A stretch of DNA of 64,000 nt, taken from NCBI RefSeq assembly GCF_032854445.1, contig NC_088295.1, positions 73,004,028 to 73,068,027 of the forward strand. Reading direction: 5' to 3'. The notes under the pieces were generated by a model, which worked only from the letters and a program-made list of their open reading frames with translations, was not told the origin of the DNA and searched no databases. Below are positions 31,691 to 43,195 of this stretch, piece by piece. A program made the position numbers and the translations under genes. This DNA is from Liolophura sinensis. Lineage: Eukaryota > Mollusca > Polyplacophora > Chitonida > Chitonidae. Numbering within the stretch: the stretch's first letter is position 1; each line of letters starts with the position of its first letter.

Positions 31691-32163
31691 TCCAAGCCCA
31701 CTTTCTTTGTTTTGGGAATTTATGGATTCGTCTGTTCTCACTATTCATGAGGACCTCGGCAGGAATAAATGGTCTACAACCCTCACATCTTCTAGCGTTT
31801 GTTGACCACTTCTTTTAACCAATGTTGTGTGCATATGTGCACGTCATGAGAAGGAAAGTTCGTCGGGCGGGGTATAATGTGTTGAACAACAATGGAATTG
31901 ATATTCACCCAACAAACTTACTGATCCGAACACCCCTTCTTGTTAATGAAAAGCTATTATTGCGGGAGAAGGTAGATTGAAAGCAAGAATTTCCGAGAGT
32001 AAAAAGCTTCATGCCTGTTTTTGTTTTCAGAGGGAAAAAGACGTCAACGGCTCTTCACCTAAACTCGTCATTATTCCTGGGGGCTCACAAGCCTTGGAGA
32101 TCAGCCATGTCACCTTTATAAGACGTAGTGGAGGACTGAATCATTAAGAAAGAAGAGGTGATC

Positions 32164-33339
32164 ATGCAAGTGTCGTCCACCAACAGGTCTCAGGCGGTAA
32201 ATAGCAATGGGTCTGATCCGAACTTGGCCAGCTGGGACTATGACAGTATTTACGGAGAAGCTGGTATGCTGCCTTTTTCTCCGGCAGACCTTTTCTTACG
32301 CCTGAATCGTACTACAGTGCTACTTTCCGTGTTGTACAGTATTACATTTGTAGTAGGCATCGTGGGAAACATTCTCGTTACCATCGTCTTCACCAGACAC
32401 AAGCGGATGCGATCAGTCACCAACTTGTTCCTGGTGAACCTTGCCGTAGCCGACCTGTCTGTGGTGTCTGTGTGTATGCCCATCACGCTGGGAAGTTATG
32501 TGTACAGAGACTGGGTTTACGGAGACATAATGTGTAAACTAACACCATTCCTACAGGGTACGGCTGTGTGTGTCAGTGTTTTATCCCTTCTGGTGATTAG
32601 CATGAACAGGTATTACGGAATTCACAAACCCATCAAGGCTAAAGCTATGTTTTCTCGGAACAAAGTCTTGGTAACTTTGGCACTGGTTTGGGCCGAGGCG
32701 TCCGTTAGTTGTTCCCCTCTTTTATTTGTGAACAGGGTAAAGACGTACGGAATTCCGGGCCTCTTGACCCGGATATGTTCAGAGGAATGGGGCAATGGAG
32801 TCACCGGCAAGCAAGCATTTAACGTGTTCCTCTTTCTCGTTATGTTTGCCCTTCCCGTTATTGTGATGACATTGGCGTATGCCCGGATCTCCGGTCATCT
32901 CTGGACCGGAGACGTTCTGCTGAAGAGACGGGGGTCAGAAGTGCTTAAAGAACAACAAACCCGTGTGATGAGACAGAGGAGACAGACGGTGAAAATGTTG
33001 ATTGTGCTCGTGTTGATGTTTACTATATCATGGCTACCCTATCACATCGTCAACCTCTGGCTCGACTACAATATTAAGTCACCCGCAGCGAACCACGTTG
33101 CAGAGAATGTTTATCCGTTCGTTCAGTGGTTTGGCTTCACTAACTCTTCGATGAATCCCGTGTGTTATGGATTTTTGAGCGTGAAATTCCGTAAGGCGTT
33201 ACTAAGTATGTGCTGCCCTCGCATTGCCCAGCCCAGTCCACCTGTGATCGTCACTAGCCAGAGGTACTCTGCTACAAGCGATACTATCGTGAATGGGACA
33301 ACATACTCACCACACCCATACAGGCCGTCTTTCGTTTAA
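32164..33339 (+). CDS. Class A GPCR, neuropeptide-receptor type, with NRY in place of DRY
   Basis: The 391-residue frame codes for a seven-helix receptor in one exon. The N-terminus of about 48 residues has N-glycosylation sequons at N7, N15 and N48. Family landmarks: TM1 G68-N69; TM2 LAVAD with D97; C124 before TM3 and C205 in the second extracellular loop (the conserved disulfide); W176 in TM4; P231 in TM5; TM6 SWLP with W290 and P292 (the usual preceding Cys is Ser); TM7 NPVCY at 331-335; and C350-C351, likely palmitoylated, after helix 8. At the end of TM3 the expected D/E-R-Y is N148-R149-Y150. The third loop is short and basic, ending RQRRQTVKML. The layout resembles the orexin/allatotropin, NPFF, QRFP and CCK receptor group. 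It would be a plasma-membrane, G-protein-coupled peptide receptor, ligand unknown. The ATG at 32164 is chosen because the frame upstream is stopped by TGA 27 bases earlier and a splice acceptor lies near 32030. Confidence 0.95.
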   Translation: MQVSSTNRSQAVNSNGSDPNLASWDYDSIYGEAGMLPFSPADLFLRLNRTTVLLSVLYSITFVVGIVGNILVTIVFTRHKRMRSVTNLFLVNLAVADLSVVSVCMPITLGSYVYRDWVYGDIMCKLTPFLQGTAVCVSVLSLLVISMNRYYGIHKPIKAKAMFSRNKVLVTLALVWAEASVSCSPLLFVNRVKTYGIPGLLTRICSEEWGNGVTGKQAFNVFLFLVMFALPVIVMTLAYARISGHLWTGDVLLKRRGSEVLKEQQTRVMRQRRQTVKMLIVLVLMFTISWLPYHIVNLWLDYNIKSPAANHVAENVYPFVQWFGFTNSSMNPVCYGFLSVKFRKALLSMCCPRIAQPSPPVIVTSQRYSATSDTIVNGTTYSPHPYRPSFV

Positions 33340-33885
33340 ACTGTCCTAAGTATTTTATATTTTACAAAAAAAGAGTAAAAAAAATGCTGTACATATGATC
33401 TGTATATGTATATACAGATATGTATACATACTGGTATATTCTGCTATCATTTCTCCAATTTGTATTAATGAGTGGAGATAAAGAGAAATCCAACATCTCC
33501 TTTGCTATTCAGATATTGATACAGGACAATGACGGGTTCAGACATTTCCATGACGTCGGGTTGGGGATTTCCTCGAAACATGTACATCGTCTTGTGTCAT
33601 TAGACGTATGTGTACAAGTAAACGGAGCGGGAAGATTATAGACAGGTTCAGCATTGACGATTCTTGGCTATAACTGAAGACAAGACATTGCCAAGTGGGA
33701 GGCAATTAATCATTAATTACTTGTATATGGGAGCATGTTTGACATTTGTTCAGCTACTCACAGGGGGATCATTTCTATCCATTTTCCTCCTACTCTCCTG
33801 GCACTTGGCCCAAGCTACACTTCCGTTTACCGTTACGTGAGGATTCTCATTAGTGTTAATAAATGTTCTCATCAGAATAATGTGT
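33340..33885 (+). other. Likely 3' UTR of the GPCR gene
   Basis: Sequence downstream of the TAA stop has A-rich stretches and TATATGTATATACA. The first good AATAAA is at 33858-33863, about 520 bases past the stop; another is at 34610-34615. Which is used cannot be told from sequence alone. Confidence 0.35.
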
Positions 33886-33934
33886 TGAGTGATATTCTTG
33901 GCCGAATCGAAGACTAATCAATGTTATGTATATC

Positions 33935-34010
33935 TTGGGACTTAACACCATACTCAAGCATGTTTCACATGAACGGTGAACGAAAAGTGGAAGAATCTAC
34001 AAATTGCCTG
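33935..34010 (-). mobile_element. Possible SINE family A remnant
   Basis: GGACTTAACACCATACTCAA followed by GCATGTTTCACATGAACGG parallels the GTTTTACGCCGTACTCAAGAATATTTCACTTATACGACGG region (here shown in two parts of family wording). It has no tail or head. Confidence 0.4.
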
Positions 34011-35924
34011 TTCTACGAGCAATAGCGCAGGGTTTCATTGTATGAAATTAATACCAGGCATAATTTGCATACACCTTTAAACAATTGGGCCAAGAGTTTT
34101 ACATCCTTCTATTGATATTCACAACTTTTCTTTAATATCAGATATAAAGACATGCACAACTTGATTTAATTGTTAGATATATGCATCTGTAGAATATAAT
34201 ACCAAATTTGACCAAAACTTGAGCAGGCCTGTGAAGTTAGTCCTCGCTTATGTAAAAAAGTGTAACACATAGAATCTGGATTGAGCCCTCACTCAGCTAA
34301 GCATACCGCTGGTCCACTAGTCGATGATCAGAAAGGTTTGTGGTTTAGATCAATCTGCAATTCTATTGTTCTGACAGTCAAAATAGTTATGTAGTACAAA
34401 CGTATTGCTAAATCAAGCCGAGCAGAGAATAATTCGGCCAGCGTCATACTAATAACACCATTTCTAATAGACTGTTAAATTTTACCACATGAAAGACATC
34501 ATGGTGTTACAGAGTCTTAAAACTTTTCCGTTGTAAATTTCATCGAATTCTGTTTCATGATTGGATGAATGTACGATAGGCTGTTTAACATCAACGTAAG
34601 ATATATCACAATAAATGTACACTATTAATCCAGCTATCAGCTAATCTCGAACTGTGCATGGTAAGGCGAATAACTCAGAACAGCTTCCTGCAAATTCACT
34701 TCATACAGCGCTTGCTCGGGGTAATGAGCATAGATTGCAAAAAGTAACAAAAGTGATGTGCATTTCAAGAGAAATTACACATGGCACTTATTAGCCAATC
34801 TTACATTTTTTTCTGCAGTAATTAATGAATTCTGATCATGATGGTATTTATGGGCCGATAACGTCTAAGTAATGTTTTCTTTCCCAAATTCATCAGTGGG
34901 CAATGTTCTCGTAAAACGTGCGCACTCATTTTTGACGCAATCGAACGACATTAAGCACACTCTTAAGCTTGAAAGAGATAGTTTGTGACGTCAGACGACC
35001 TGTGCAATATATTCAATATAAAGCCATTGTAAATTTAAATATCTGAATCTTTAATTTTGTAGAAGATTAAGGAAGTAACTTTTGTGACCGATCATCTACT
35101 AAATAGAGCTGTAGTGTCATTGAAAACGTTGTATGAACTAGTTATAAAGCGATAAATGGTTCGAAAAGGTGATAATTCAACAACCAGGTTCACACTGTGT
35201 CAGAACCTTGAAAGGTAGTCACGTGATCATTGACATGCTTTAGCTTGCTACACAGCGTTTTCAACACATCAAAGAGGTGCACGATGAAGAAGAAATCAAG
35301 TAAACAAACGTGTGAACTACTTTGAAAAAGTAAGTATTGCAAAAATCTCATCAACTGGCGATGTGGGGACACAAAGCATTATTATCTTTGTAACAATCAG
35401 TGTTGAAAGTGACAATAAACATTTATCCGAAATCACAGCCACAGTTGAGAGGTCTCTACTAGAAACAGTGAGTGTGACTCTTTATCGATTTGAACAAGCA
35501 ACGAAAATCACGATATAGTATGAGGGGGGGGGGACTATAAAGTAACCAGTTCACATTGTATAAATTCACGCTTAAAAAGTAAACGCGAAGACAATTTACA
35601 TTTTATATTTTTGACGTACAATGCTTTATTATAAGCACTGGTGGAGACATTTGAGATTTGGTACAACATTGTAATTTTTCTGCTCATCGCATTTATTCAT
35701 TAATTCTTGCTAAAACTGAAATTTTGCGAAATATTTTCCCTTTATTCATGTCTTGTTCCGTGTTAATATGGTCCTGGAAAAGTCGATATGATCATTATAA
35801 AATGTCGAAGACAAGCACGACATATTTCCCATATCTTTTTCCACCAAAAATTGACTGTTCCGGACGATGGGATGAAAGGTACGGATGATTAATTAAGACT
35901 GTAAAATCATATATTAAAATAGTC
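34011..35924. other. No recognisable feature
   Basis: No exon or repeat is recognised. A run of ten or eleven G lies at about 35523-35533. Several frames of 60-76 codons have no family resemblance. Confidence 0.4.
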
Positions 35925-36096
35925 ACCTCATGCTGGCTTCGTCTCCGCCCATACATTGGAAGGTCTGCTAGAAACCCAGTGGTAGTGGGTTTCTCCCGGG
36001 CCGTAACTTTTTTCTCTTGCTTTAATGCTGGCCGCCGTCGTATAAGTGAAATATTCTTGCATACGGCGCAAAACATCAATCAAATAAATAAATTAA
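35925..36096 (+). mobile_element. SINE family A, head-truncated
   Basis: CACCTCATGCTGGCTTCGTC, GGAAGGTCTGCTAGAAACCC, TTTAATGCTGGCCGCCGTCG, TATAAGTGAAATATTCTTGC and CATCAATCAAATAAATAAAT appear in order. Confidence 0.9.
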
Positions 36097-37109
36097 GTAA
36101 AATAGATAGTTGGTATGGCTGGGTGATACAATGCAAAAAGAGGCATTCAAGGTACCGGTTGTGAAGGATGATCTTGGGCTACAGTGACGGCAAAAAGGTG
36201 GCTACATTCAATATAACGGCTTACTGCTCTTTGTTCGCTCAGCTTTGTATTCTGAATGTGTGACGTCTCTACCATGGCTTCATGATACTATAGCTTTTAT
36301 CCTATTACTGCAGATCGTGACTCTACCTAAGCGACCCATGGCGACTTTGTCTTTTCATCTACGACCTCATTGATTTACACCTCATCAAGCATATCATCTT
36401 TCGCTGTAAACCATTGCAGCTATCTTGGGGAATCTATAATGAAGCAACTCTCTATAAGTTGGAATAATTTAGCTTATGCTGATGATCTCTGGGCTCGGAC
36501 ATTCAAGTTAATACACGAAGTTACCATTTGCCCTTTATATTACAGTGATGTGTTAGTTCGTTTGGCCTTTATAATGACTTCCAACGTTATTTTGTTCACA
36601 TAACGACGGGATCTCTTGTTTGATATAGGCTTCAGTGCGGAGATATTTATGGTACAGTCACAATACCTTACCAGCCAGAAGCCACCAAACGTCACGCTCT
36701 ATGCCATAAGGCACAGTATTTACTGGCCCCGAGCTGACGTAATTTCCCTGTCTCTACCTTAGGCCTGACCCGTGTCTTCCACATACGAGCGCTTTATGTT
36801 TGCTTTGATGTACGTTTTAGGTAAAAGATCTTGTCGGCTTGGCTTTACTTTCTACCATTCTTAAAAACTATATCTATGATAATTCATCTTTACTAACTAT
36901 AATCCTTTAAATACTTGAATCTTGGCTACGGATAGGATGCTCGTATTATCATCGGTAGGATTCAGCATTTTTTCAACATTGAACATTTCAGCATATCTTC
37001 TCAAAACGTTATGAATTATATATAAAGAAGGAATTATATTATCAAAAAGGCTGTTGTTACAGGACTGTATATATCTTCTTACTTCGAACTGGTACCGGTA
37101 TTCCTGGGG
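36097..37109. other. No recognisable feature
   Basis: Unique-looking sequence. A 77-codon frame at 36370-36603 is not recognisable. Confidence 0.4.
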
Positions 37110-37268
37110 ATGGTTAGTGAGTTGGTTAGCACTGTGACCCAGAAGCAAGTGACTAATGAGGTCGCTCCCGGGATCTGCATGCCTGGTTCCCTCCCACAAA
37201 AATGCTGACAGCAGTCTTAGAAATGAAATATTCATAAGCTAGTCAAATAAATAAACTAAATAAATAAT
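37110..37268 (+). mobile_element. SINE family A-like, diverged and shortened
   Basis: GATGGTTAGTGAGTTGGTTA, GCACTGTGACCCAGAAG (head-like), GGTTCCCTCCCACAAAAATG, CTGACAGCAGTCTTAGAAAT, GAAATATTCATAAGCTAGTC and AAATAAATAAACTAAATAAA. The middle of the element is deleted. Confidence 0.75.
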
Positions 37269-37589
37269 TAAAATTAAATGTAAATTAATATCAAATTATA
37301 AATTTAAAATTTATGTAGAACTGTGTGTTTATAAATGTTACATTGTAACTCATGGTCGGTTCAGTTCCAGCCACAGACATTAGAAGGGATACACGAGAGT
37401 CAAGCATTCTCGGAGCGATGATAGCAATAAGTGATCAACAGTGCTTATAGGAGAGTTTAGATGGCCTTACCTAAAGTTCGTTTGAGATTGCTTGGATTCC
37501 GTCACATTCTGTCACATTCACACGACATTCGCTCTGCGGCACAAAATTTATCGGTTTCGTGCCAAATTCTAGTGGTTTGAAAAGGACTC

Positions 37590-37670
37590 GCCAGTATCGT
37601 CCACCGATGACACGACTACCGCCATATCACTGAAATATTCAGCCAGTCATAATTCGGCGTAACCAAAGGC
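37590..37670 (+). mobile_element. SINE 3' fragment (family A/B-like)
   Basis: GACACGACTACCGCCATATC, ACTGAAATATTCAGCCAGTC and ATAATTCGGCGTAA resemble the GAAATATT...GTACGGCGTAA 3' motif. Confidence 0.45.
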
Positions 37671-37739
37671 TATGGTAATTAAAACATGTGAACAACAAAA
37701 TACGTAAACAGGACTGAATCTAGCAGACATTCGTACATC

Positions 37740-37905
37740 AGCCGTCAACCAAAATGGACTTTTCGGGTCAATAATCGCAATGTCAGTTTCTAAAACGACG
37801 TTTAACACAAACCACTAAAGATGATCATGCAAAGAGAAGCAGTCAACGGTTTTTACTACAGTGCGAATGTTGTAGGCCAAGGAATGAAACCAATATTCAA
37901 ATCGT
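37740..37905 (+). repeat. Interspersed family E
   Basis: GGTCAATAATCGCAATGTCA, GTTTCTAAAACGACGTTTAA, CACAAACCACTAAAGATGAT, then GCAAAGAGAAGCAGTCAACG and a GGCCAAGGAATG string. The last two strings extend the family match to the copy at 63110-63185. Confidence 0.75.
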
Positions 37906-38880
37906 GTACCTTGCAAGGATATAAGTTGTTGAATCAAAGTATGAAACTCGTCCGCGCTTTAATTGCAACTGTTCATGTATCCAACACGATGCATATAAAA
38001 ACTTTACAACACCTAAACAAGAACCTTATAATTAGTAGGTTGTCATTAGAGTATGTTATTTCGTTGCAGGAACAAAATTACGGGACACAGATTATCGCAT
38101 GGATCTGATGTAGTAGCTTCTGAAAAGATATCCTGTTCTGCGAACATTTCGACGGTCTGAAATAGATTAACAAAGTCTCCCGTTTGCAGCGTGTTTATCA
38201 CAGATGCATTCTTCAAAACACACTGATGTTTAAGTCTATTGAAAAAAAAAACAACATCAACAAGAACGAAACCTTCACAAATTTCTGGCTGTTTGAATTC
38301 CAACTGCAATTATATAAACAGACTTAATTATCACTTCTTAGAGACAATTTTATAACCAGAGATTGAAACCAGTTGGAACCAGTTTCATCCCATCTAGCAG
38401 TCGATACTTATAAGGTGCATTTTCCATGATTAATAGATTAATTTGCTTGAAGTATGAGCAATCCGGCCGATGATGACAATATGAAGAATTCTCTTTGTTG
38501 TCCCAGCATCAATAAATTGAGTCTCCCCTCCCGTCTACTTCCGAAATGAACTTTTCCATCAAAAAGCGAAAATCAATCAGAAATGAGCCAAGTATATTAC
38601 GGCGTAGTATAATCCACTTTGGCGTTAAGTTTTGGGTAAAAATACAGAATAATGGCGGTGAGTTCTCCGAATGGTCACCCAGATACTCAGCCAGTCGCGC
38701 ACCATCCAGGTTGAGGTTGAATGCTTGAGATACACAGCGGTGTGTTGCCCCCGTCTCTTCCAAATATAAAAACCAGTCCAGTTCTTTTTTGTACTGTTAG
38801 TTTAGTGGCCATAAATAACTCTGAAAGAGAGAAAAAATTTAAAATCAGTATTAAATCTGAAACACAGAAAAAAAAGAAAA
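37906..38880. other. No recognisable feature
   Basis: Short frames only; no repeat family recognised. Confidence 0.4.
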
Positions 38881-38884
38881 TCAG

Positions 38885-38920
38885 GATGGTGCACGACTTC
38901 TGGGACACCCTGTACATTCA
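38885..38920 (-). other. Transposon-terminus-like string
   Basis: The minus strand reads TGTACAGGGTGTCCCAGAAG and then TCGTGCACCAT. CAGGGTGTCCCA is a common terminal sequence of mariner-type elements. No partner inverted copy or transposase was found nearby, so it may be a solo remnant. Confidence 0.4.
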
Positions 38921-40490
38921 GCCCAGTTTATGTCTAGAGGCTCCGAGCCTCGATCGCAATCTCGCATAAAAGGGGCGCCGATACAGGCGAACTGAACTTC
39001 CTTTATGCAACTCACGTGACCTTGAGCGGCTGTCAAAATAACCGGATATCGAATTCCTATAATCCAATCAGTGAACAGATCCAGATGGAAATGCATCGAC
39101 AAAAATATCGTGTAGATCTGCTGGGGTTGTTATTGGATGCAGTAAGTTGTGATTACATTGTTGTAGCTTCGATCATATTCGTATTCTGATTTTATCGCGG
39201 ATCAAAGATTTTCTCTCTCTGTATTCTGGGAACCTGCTGCCTGGTCGTCGGTCTGAAGAGCTTTAGCTTAATTATGGCATCAGCATTTTTGTAATAGATC
39301 GAATACCGAAAAGAAGGGTAACGGAGAGAATGTCGGACTAGTCAGTGGGGATATGGGTCAGTCAAAGCGCTTCGCCAATTGTTCACATCTAATTTGATTA
39401 AGGTAGGGACGTAAACTGCTTTAGCCCTCTCTTGACCACCCATTAATAACACGATAATATTTATTCCATGTTTTCTGCTGAATCATGTATTTGTTCTTAC
39501 GTGCTTTATTATGAATGGAGATCTGTCAAGAAACAAGAAAGAATATTATTTACTTGCATTTAGAACGTGTCATGAAGATTCCAAACTTGTTTTACTGGTT
39601 TTTGTGAATTTTGAATTGAAATGCAATAAAATAACCAAATAATTATCCGCACATATAAATAATAAAAAAGGAAAAGAAAGAAAAAGAAGAAAAGAAATAA
39701 AAACAAATAAGCTAAATTTAGTGCATCTATGACGCCATATCCGTTTCTTACGTTTATATATGGCTCTAGTGGTTATATATAAACCCGTGGGTTGTTTCCT
39801 TACATCACCAACTCGTAGACAAGCATGTTAATTATTGAGCATACCCATTGTGCCAAAGATTGTTTGGGCAATAGATTAGACTGGGGTTCTTGAGGGTACA
39901 TTTCGATTCTCGCTGAAGTGCAATACTACTCTCATAGTGCAGTCATACTGCGTAGAAGCCCTAACTAATAACACTTGTTATTTCACATCAATTAAAGGGG
40001 CTGGGTATCCAGCCCTAGAGCCGATAGGTTATATGTAATATATCCGCTGTTTTCATTACCTGTACAGTATTATCACCGGGTTTCTGAATCACGTGCCAGT
40101 CTTAAGTTTAGAATGAGCTTTACCATAACGTGTGTCTATATTTGCGTGACAGTTTTATGCCTACTGTTTGTGCGAAGATAAAAAATTAATGACCACTCGT
40201 AAATTAAGACTGGGTCAAAACTGAGCCAGTGCTAAGTCTCATCATCCTATGTACAGGTATTCGATGATTACGAGCTTTAACGTTGCATACAACTTGCAAA
40301 AAGGAAATTTATGGCCAGCCTTTTGGCCTGTATCCCCCAGACCTGTTCGCTTAATATAAAGAAGAACGCAGCATATATGTTACCAAGAACAATACGTCGA
40401 ACAGTATTACCTACTTTTAATATATATGGTCATATGTTATGTCTGTGGAAAGTTAGCGGTCGGCGATTAAATTTCGAAAGTGACTAAGAA
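38921..40490. other. No gene; one purine tract
   Basis: An A/G-only tract with very few exceptions lies at about 39660-39712. Nothing else is supported. Confidence 0.4.
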
Positions 40491-40494
40491 CAAA

Positions 40495-40630
40495 GTATTT
40501 TTCTTTTTACAAAATTGCTTTAAGCTCTGCTAGTTTATAAATAGTTGAATTACATGGTGAGATGTCCTTGTTTTTCTTTATAACGAATTTCTTTAAACTC
40601 AGCTAGTTTATAAATAGTTGAATTACCTAG
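40495..40630 (+). repeat. 73-bp direct duplication
   Basis: GCTAGTTTATAAATAGTTGA with ATTAC after it occurs at about 40529 and 40602, 73 bases apart. Each is preceded by a TTTTTCTTT and TTTAA.CTC string. Confidence 0.85.
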
Positions 40631-41449
40631 TTACATTTAGTTTGCATACATACATATCTGCGAAAGGGATAATGCACGAGGGTTGAACAGAACGCGTGTT
40701 ACAACATTGACGATGCCTGGGTGCAGGTGTCTTTATTTATTCAATGCACCGAGTGTATGCTTTGCATGTGTGGTTTGTCGATATTTGTTTCGTTGCTCAT
40801 TACCAGTTTCACACACAAGCTTGTGCTGTGTGTGTAACAAGATTCCGCGCTACAAGAGCCGTGTGGGGCCGAGAGTACCAGAGTACCGTGTGCTTCATGC
40901 TGTAAGGCTTGGGTCGACAACGTTTAGAGCACTACTCGACCTTTGCTTGTATGCATCTGATTTATGTGACACTAATGACGTCAGGGCGTCAGCTGCCAAG
41001 ACGTGCGAATGTTGTGTTTAATTATTGAGCAGGAAATATCAGATATTAGGGCCAATTAATGTTGAGAATATTGCGGTAAAAATATCTCTTTACACAAGTT
41101 TTCACTCAACTGTCTGTTGTTTTTGTAACCGACCCGACTATCGTGTTGGTTATAAACTTCCGTACATGGTATCCTTGATATAAATAAAAGAGAATCAAGA
41201 CTGTTGGGGAAGGAGTTGAAAATACAGCCCGGAGATATCCGCTATCTAGGGTGCTTAAGTCGCGGGGTGCATTTCTATAAGCCATTGATGAGACTCTCCA
41301 GTAAATTCTCATACACCTGGGATTTGCCTTGGAAAATACCAGACGTAGTGAGCTAGATCAGCTATGTCAAGTGCTCTCTGTGGACTGATGACATTCGGAA
41401 TAACACAGACCTGAGTGTAGAATTTTGTTAACTGAATACACGGGAGCTA
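40631..41449. other. No recognisable gene
   Basis: A 112-codon Cys-rich ATG frame at 40683-41021 shows no family resemblance and no supporting splice or repeat context. I do not call it a gene. Confidence 0.35.
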
Positions 41450-41612
41450 TAGGTGGTATAATGGTTAGACGCGCCCTATTTCAATGAACATAACATCACA
41501 CGACATCTAGCAAACGCCGGGCTCTCAGGATTCCTCCACCCATAAAACTGACCGCTATCGTACACTTGAAAAATTTGTGAGTATTTAAACACCTAATAAA
41601 TAAATAAATAAA
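41450..41612 (+). mobile_element. SINE with family A-like 3' end and a different head
   Basis: The head has TAGGTGGTATAATGGTTAGA and CGCGCC. The 3' part has GGATTCCTCCACCCATAAAA, CTGACCGCTATCGTACACTT, GAGTATTTAAACACCTAATA and an AAATA tail. It looks like a sister family sharing the 3' module. Confidence 0.7.
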
Positions 41613-42639
41613 AATCGGCACATGCAAGACAGTGCTTTTGACTCTTTGTAAATTCTTACCACGCTGCCGTGTTATACAGCTGTAGCTGCCTCATGTCAGA
41701 TCTCGAAGAAAATAAAGACTTTAAACTCAGAACATTTGACGCTAAAAAAAAAAAACGAATTCATAAATTTACGCTGATTCAACGTTGCTGGAACGAAGAG
41801 AAGATGACGAAGAATCCCGTAACCAGCGGGCGTTGCGTGATGTGGCGTAAGATCATGTTAGGATTAGCATCACGTGTTACAGACAGAAGACTGTTGGAAT
41901 CATACATCACTGGGTAAAAGTCTTAGTAGTCGACGTACAAAAGACGTAAAAACTCCGGCATACGACTTAGCTGAACGGGAAATGAAACGAGAAATAACTA
42001 CCCTATGGCTAAACGCATATGCTATGCCTTGGCATTTTTTTGCTTTATGTGAACAAGCCAAGCTTACTTGTTCCACAGAGTTCAATTATCATGAAATATT
42101 TACCATGGAGCATGAAATGCCCGTCGGCCCCGTTATCGGTCACTAAGGCTTTGTTTCACTGTCATTATCCACCCTCTGCAGTTCCCCTTCTCAGAACGAT
42201 TGTTGTCGATGTTACATCAAAATGCTCTTACAGGACCAGATTTTGATGTTTAGCACAGTGTTCCCTTTTATGTGGGATTCTTTGAATATATTTCTTTTTC
42301 GATCAAACATATATCCGTCTGTTAATCAAAAGATCTTAATAATGGCGATTTTCCAGCACTGCAGCATTTCGGTATGTAAAAAGAATGAATATTATTCCAG
42401 AACAAAATGTCTTTTTTTGTCACTCCATGGAAATTGCCATTGCACACGTTGTCATTCTGAGTAACAGGGTATATTAGATGCTTATGCATGTATGTTCTAT
42501 TATTAATGGTTTAGAAAGCTGCATGATTTCACGATCGTTCAGACAGCTTGGTGGTAGATACCATTCTCTCCAACATTTCAACGCAAAGGGCATTTTACTA
42601 TTTTAGACCCATCGCTGACCAAGTGTTATAAATGCTACC
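41613..42639. other. No recognisable feature
   Basis: Overlapping frames of 60-90 codons at 41669-42464 have no recognisable domain. Confidence 0.4.
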
Positions 42640-42912
42640 ACTAATAACATCTGAGCGCCGAAGCAGGGTGTAGTGCCTTGCTGCGATCCCTGTACACAGG
42701 ACGCGCATGCTCCAAGACCTACTTACTGTACATAATGGGTGGGGTGTAATCTCTGGTGTCTACAGGATGCGACTTCAGTGACGGCAGTACATTGGCGTCA
42801 TGGACTCGCCCTGTCACAAGAAGACACAGTATGCCTGAAAACTCCTAATTACTCTTTGACGTCATATGACTGAAATATTGTTAAGAACGACGTAAAACCT
42901 CAATCATACACA
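42640..42912 (+). mobile_element. SINE family B, head-truncated, forward
   Basis: CTGAGCGCCGAAGCAGGGTG, TCTCTGGTGTCTACAGGATG, GACTTCAGTGACGGCAGTAC, CACAAGAAGACACAGTATGC, TTTGACGTCATATGACTGAA, and ATTGTTAAGAACGACGTAAA with CCTCAATCATACA. This is the reverse of the layout at 25395-25745. Confidence 0.82.
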
Positions 42913-43014
42913 CAAACAACGCCGGTCATGCTTCGGTTGGAATTAACTTTGTGAAACTTGGGCCGCGATTCCTTACCCGAGTATTGTCCAAATGGTACAG
43001 AGAATGGTGTCAGC

Positions 43015-43195
43015 AAAGGTGAAGGTAATAAAGCCATAAATGACACAGGCAACACAACCGTAAATGGTAGTGGCATCTATGCCTGAAATGATAATGGCAA
43101 CAATATCTGAAATGATACAGAGAGTAATGCCAGCAAAGGTACATAATAATGTCAGAGATGATTAAAGCAACAATGCCAGGAATGTTACAGACTAA
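43015..43195 (+). repeat. Irregular AATG/GCAACA-rich minisatellite
   Basis: Imperfect repetition of phrases such as AATGGTACAGAGAATGG, GTCAGCAAAGGT, ATGCCTGAAATGATAATGGC and AACAATATCTGAAATGATAC. The spacing is not constant, so this is a decayed array. Confidence 0.6.

Larger units (their letters stand above)
30686..32030 (+). other. Probable leader intron of the GPCR gene
   Basis: Bounded by GTATGT at the 5' end and TTTTTGTTTTCAG at the 3' end, about 1.35 kb. It holds a complete SINE A in antisense orientation and a second tRNA-like SINE fragment. This is inferred from splice signals only. Confidence 0.4.

Noticed and set aside
32250-32810. Minus-strand ORFs inside the GPCR
   Set aside because: They are shadows of the receptor frame, with no domain or independent signal.
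40683-41021. 112-codon Cys-rich ORF
   Set aside because: ATG-initiated, but no family resemblance, signal peptide or second exon could be supported.
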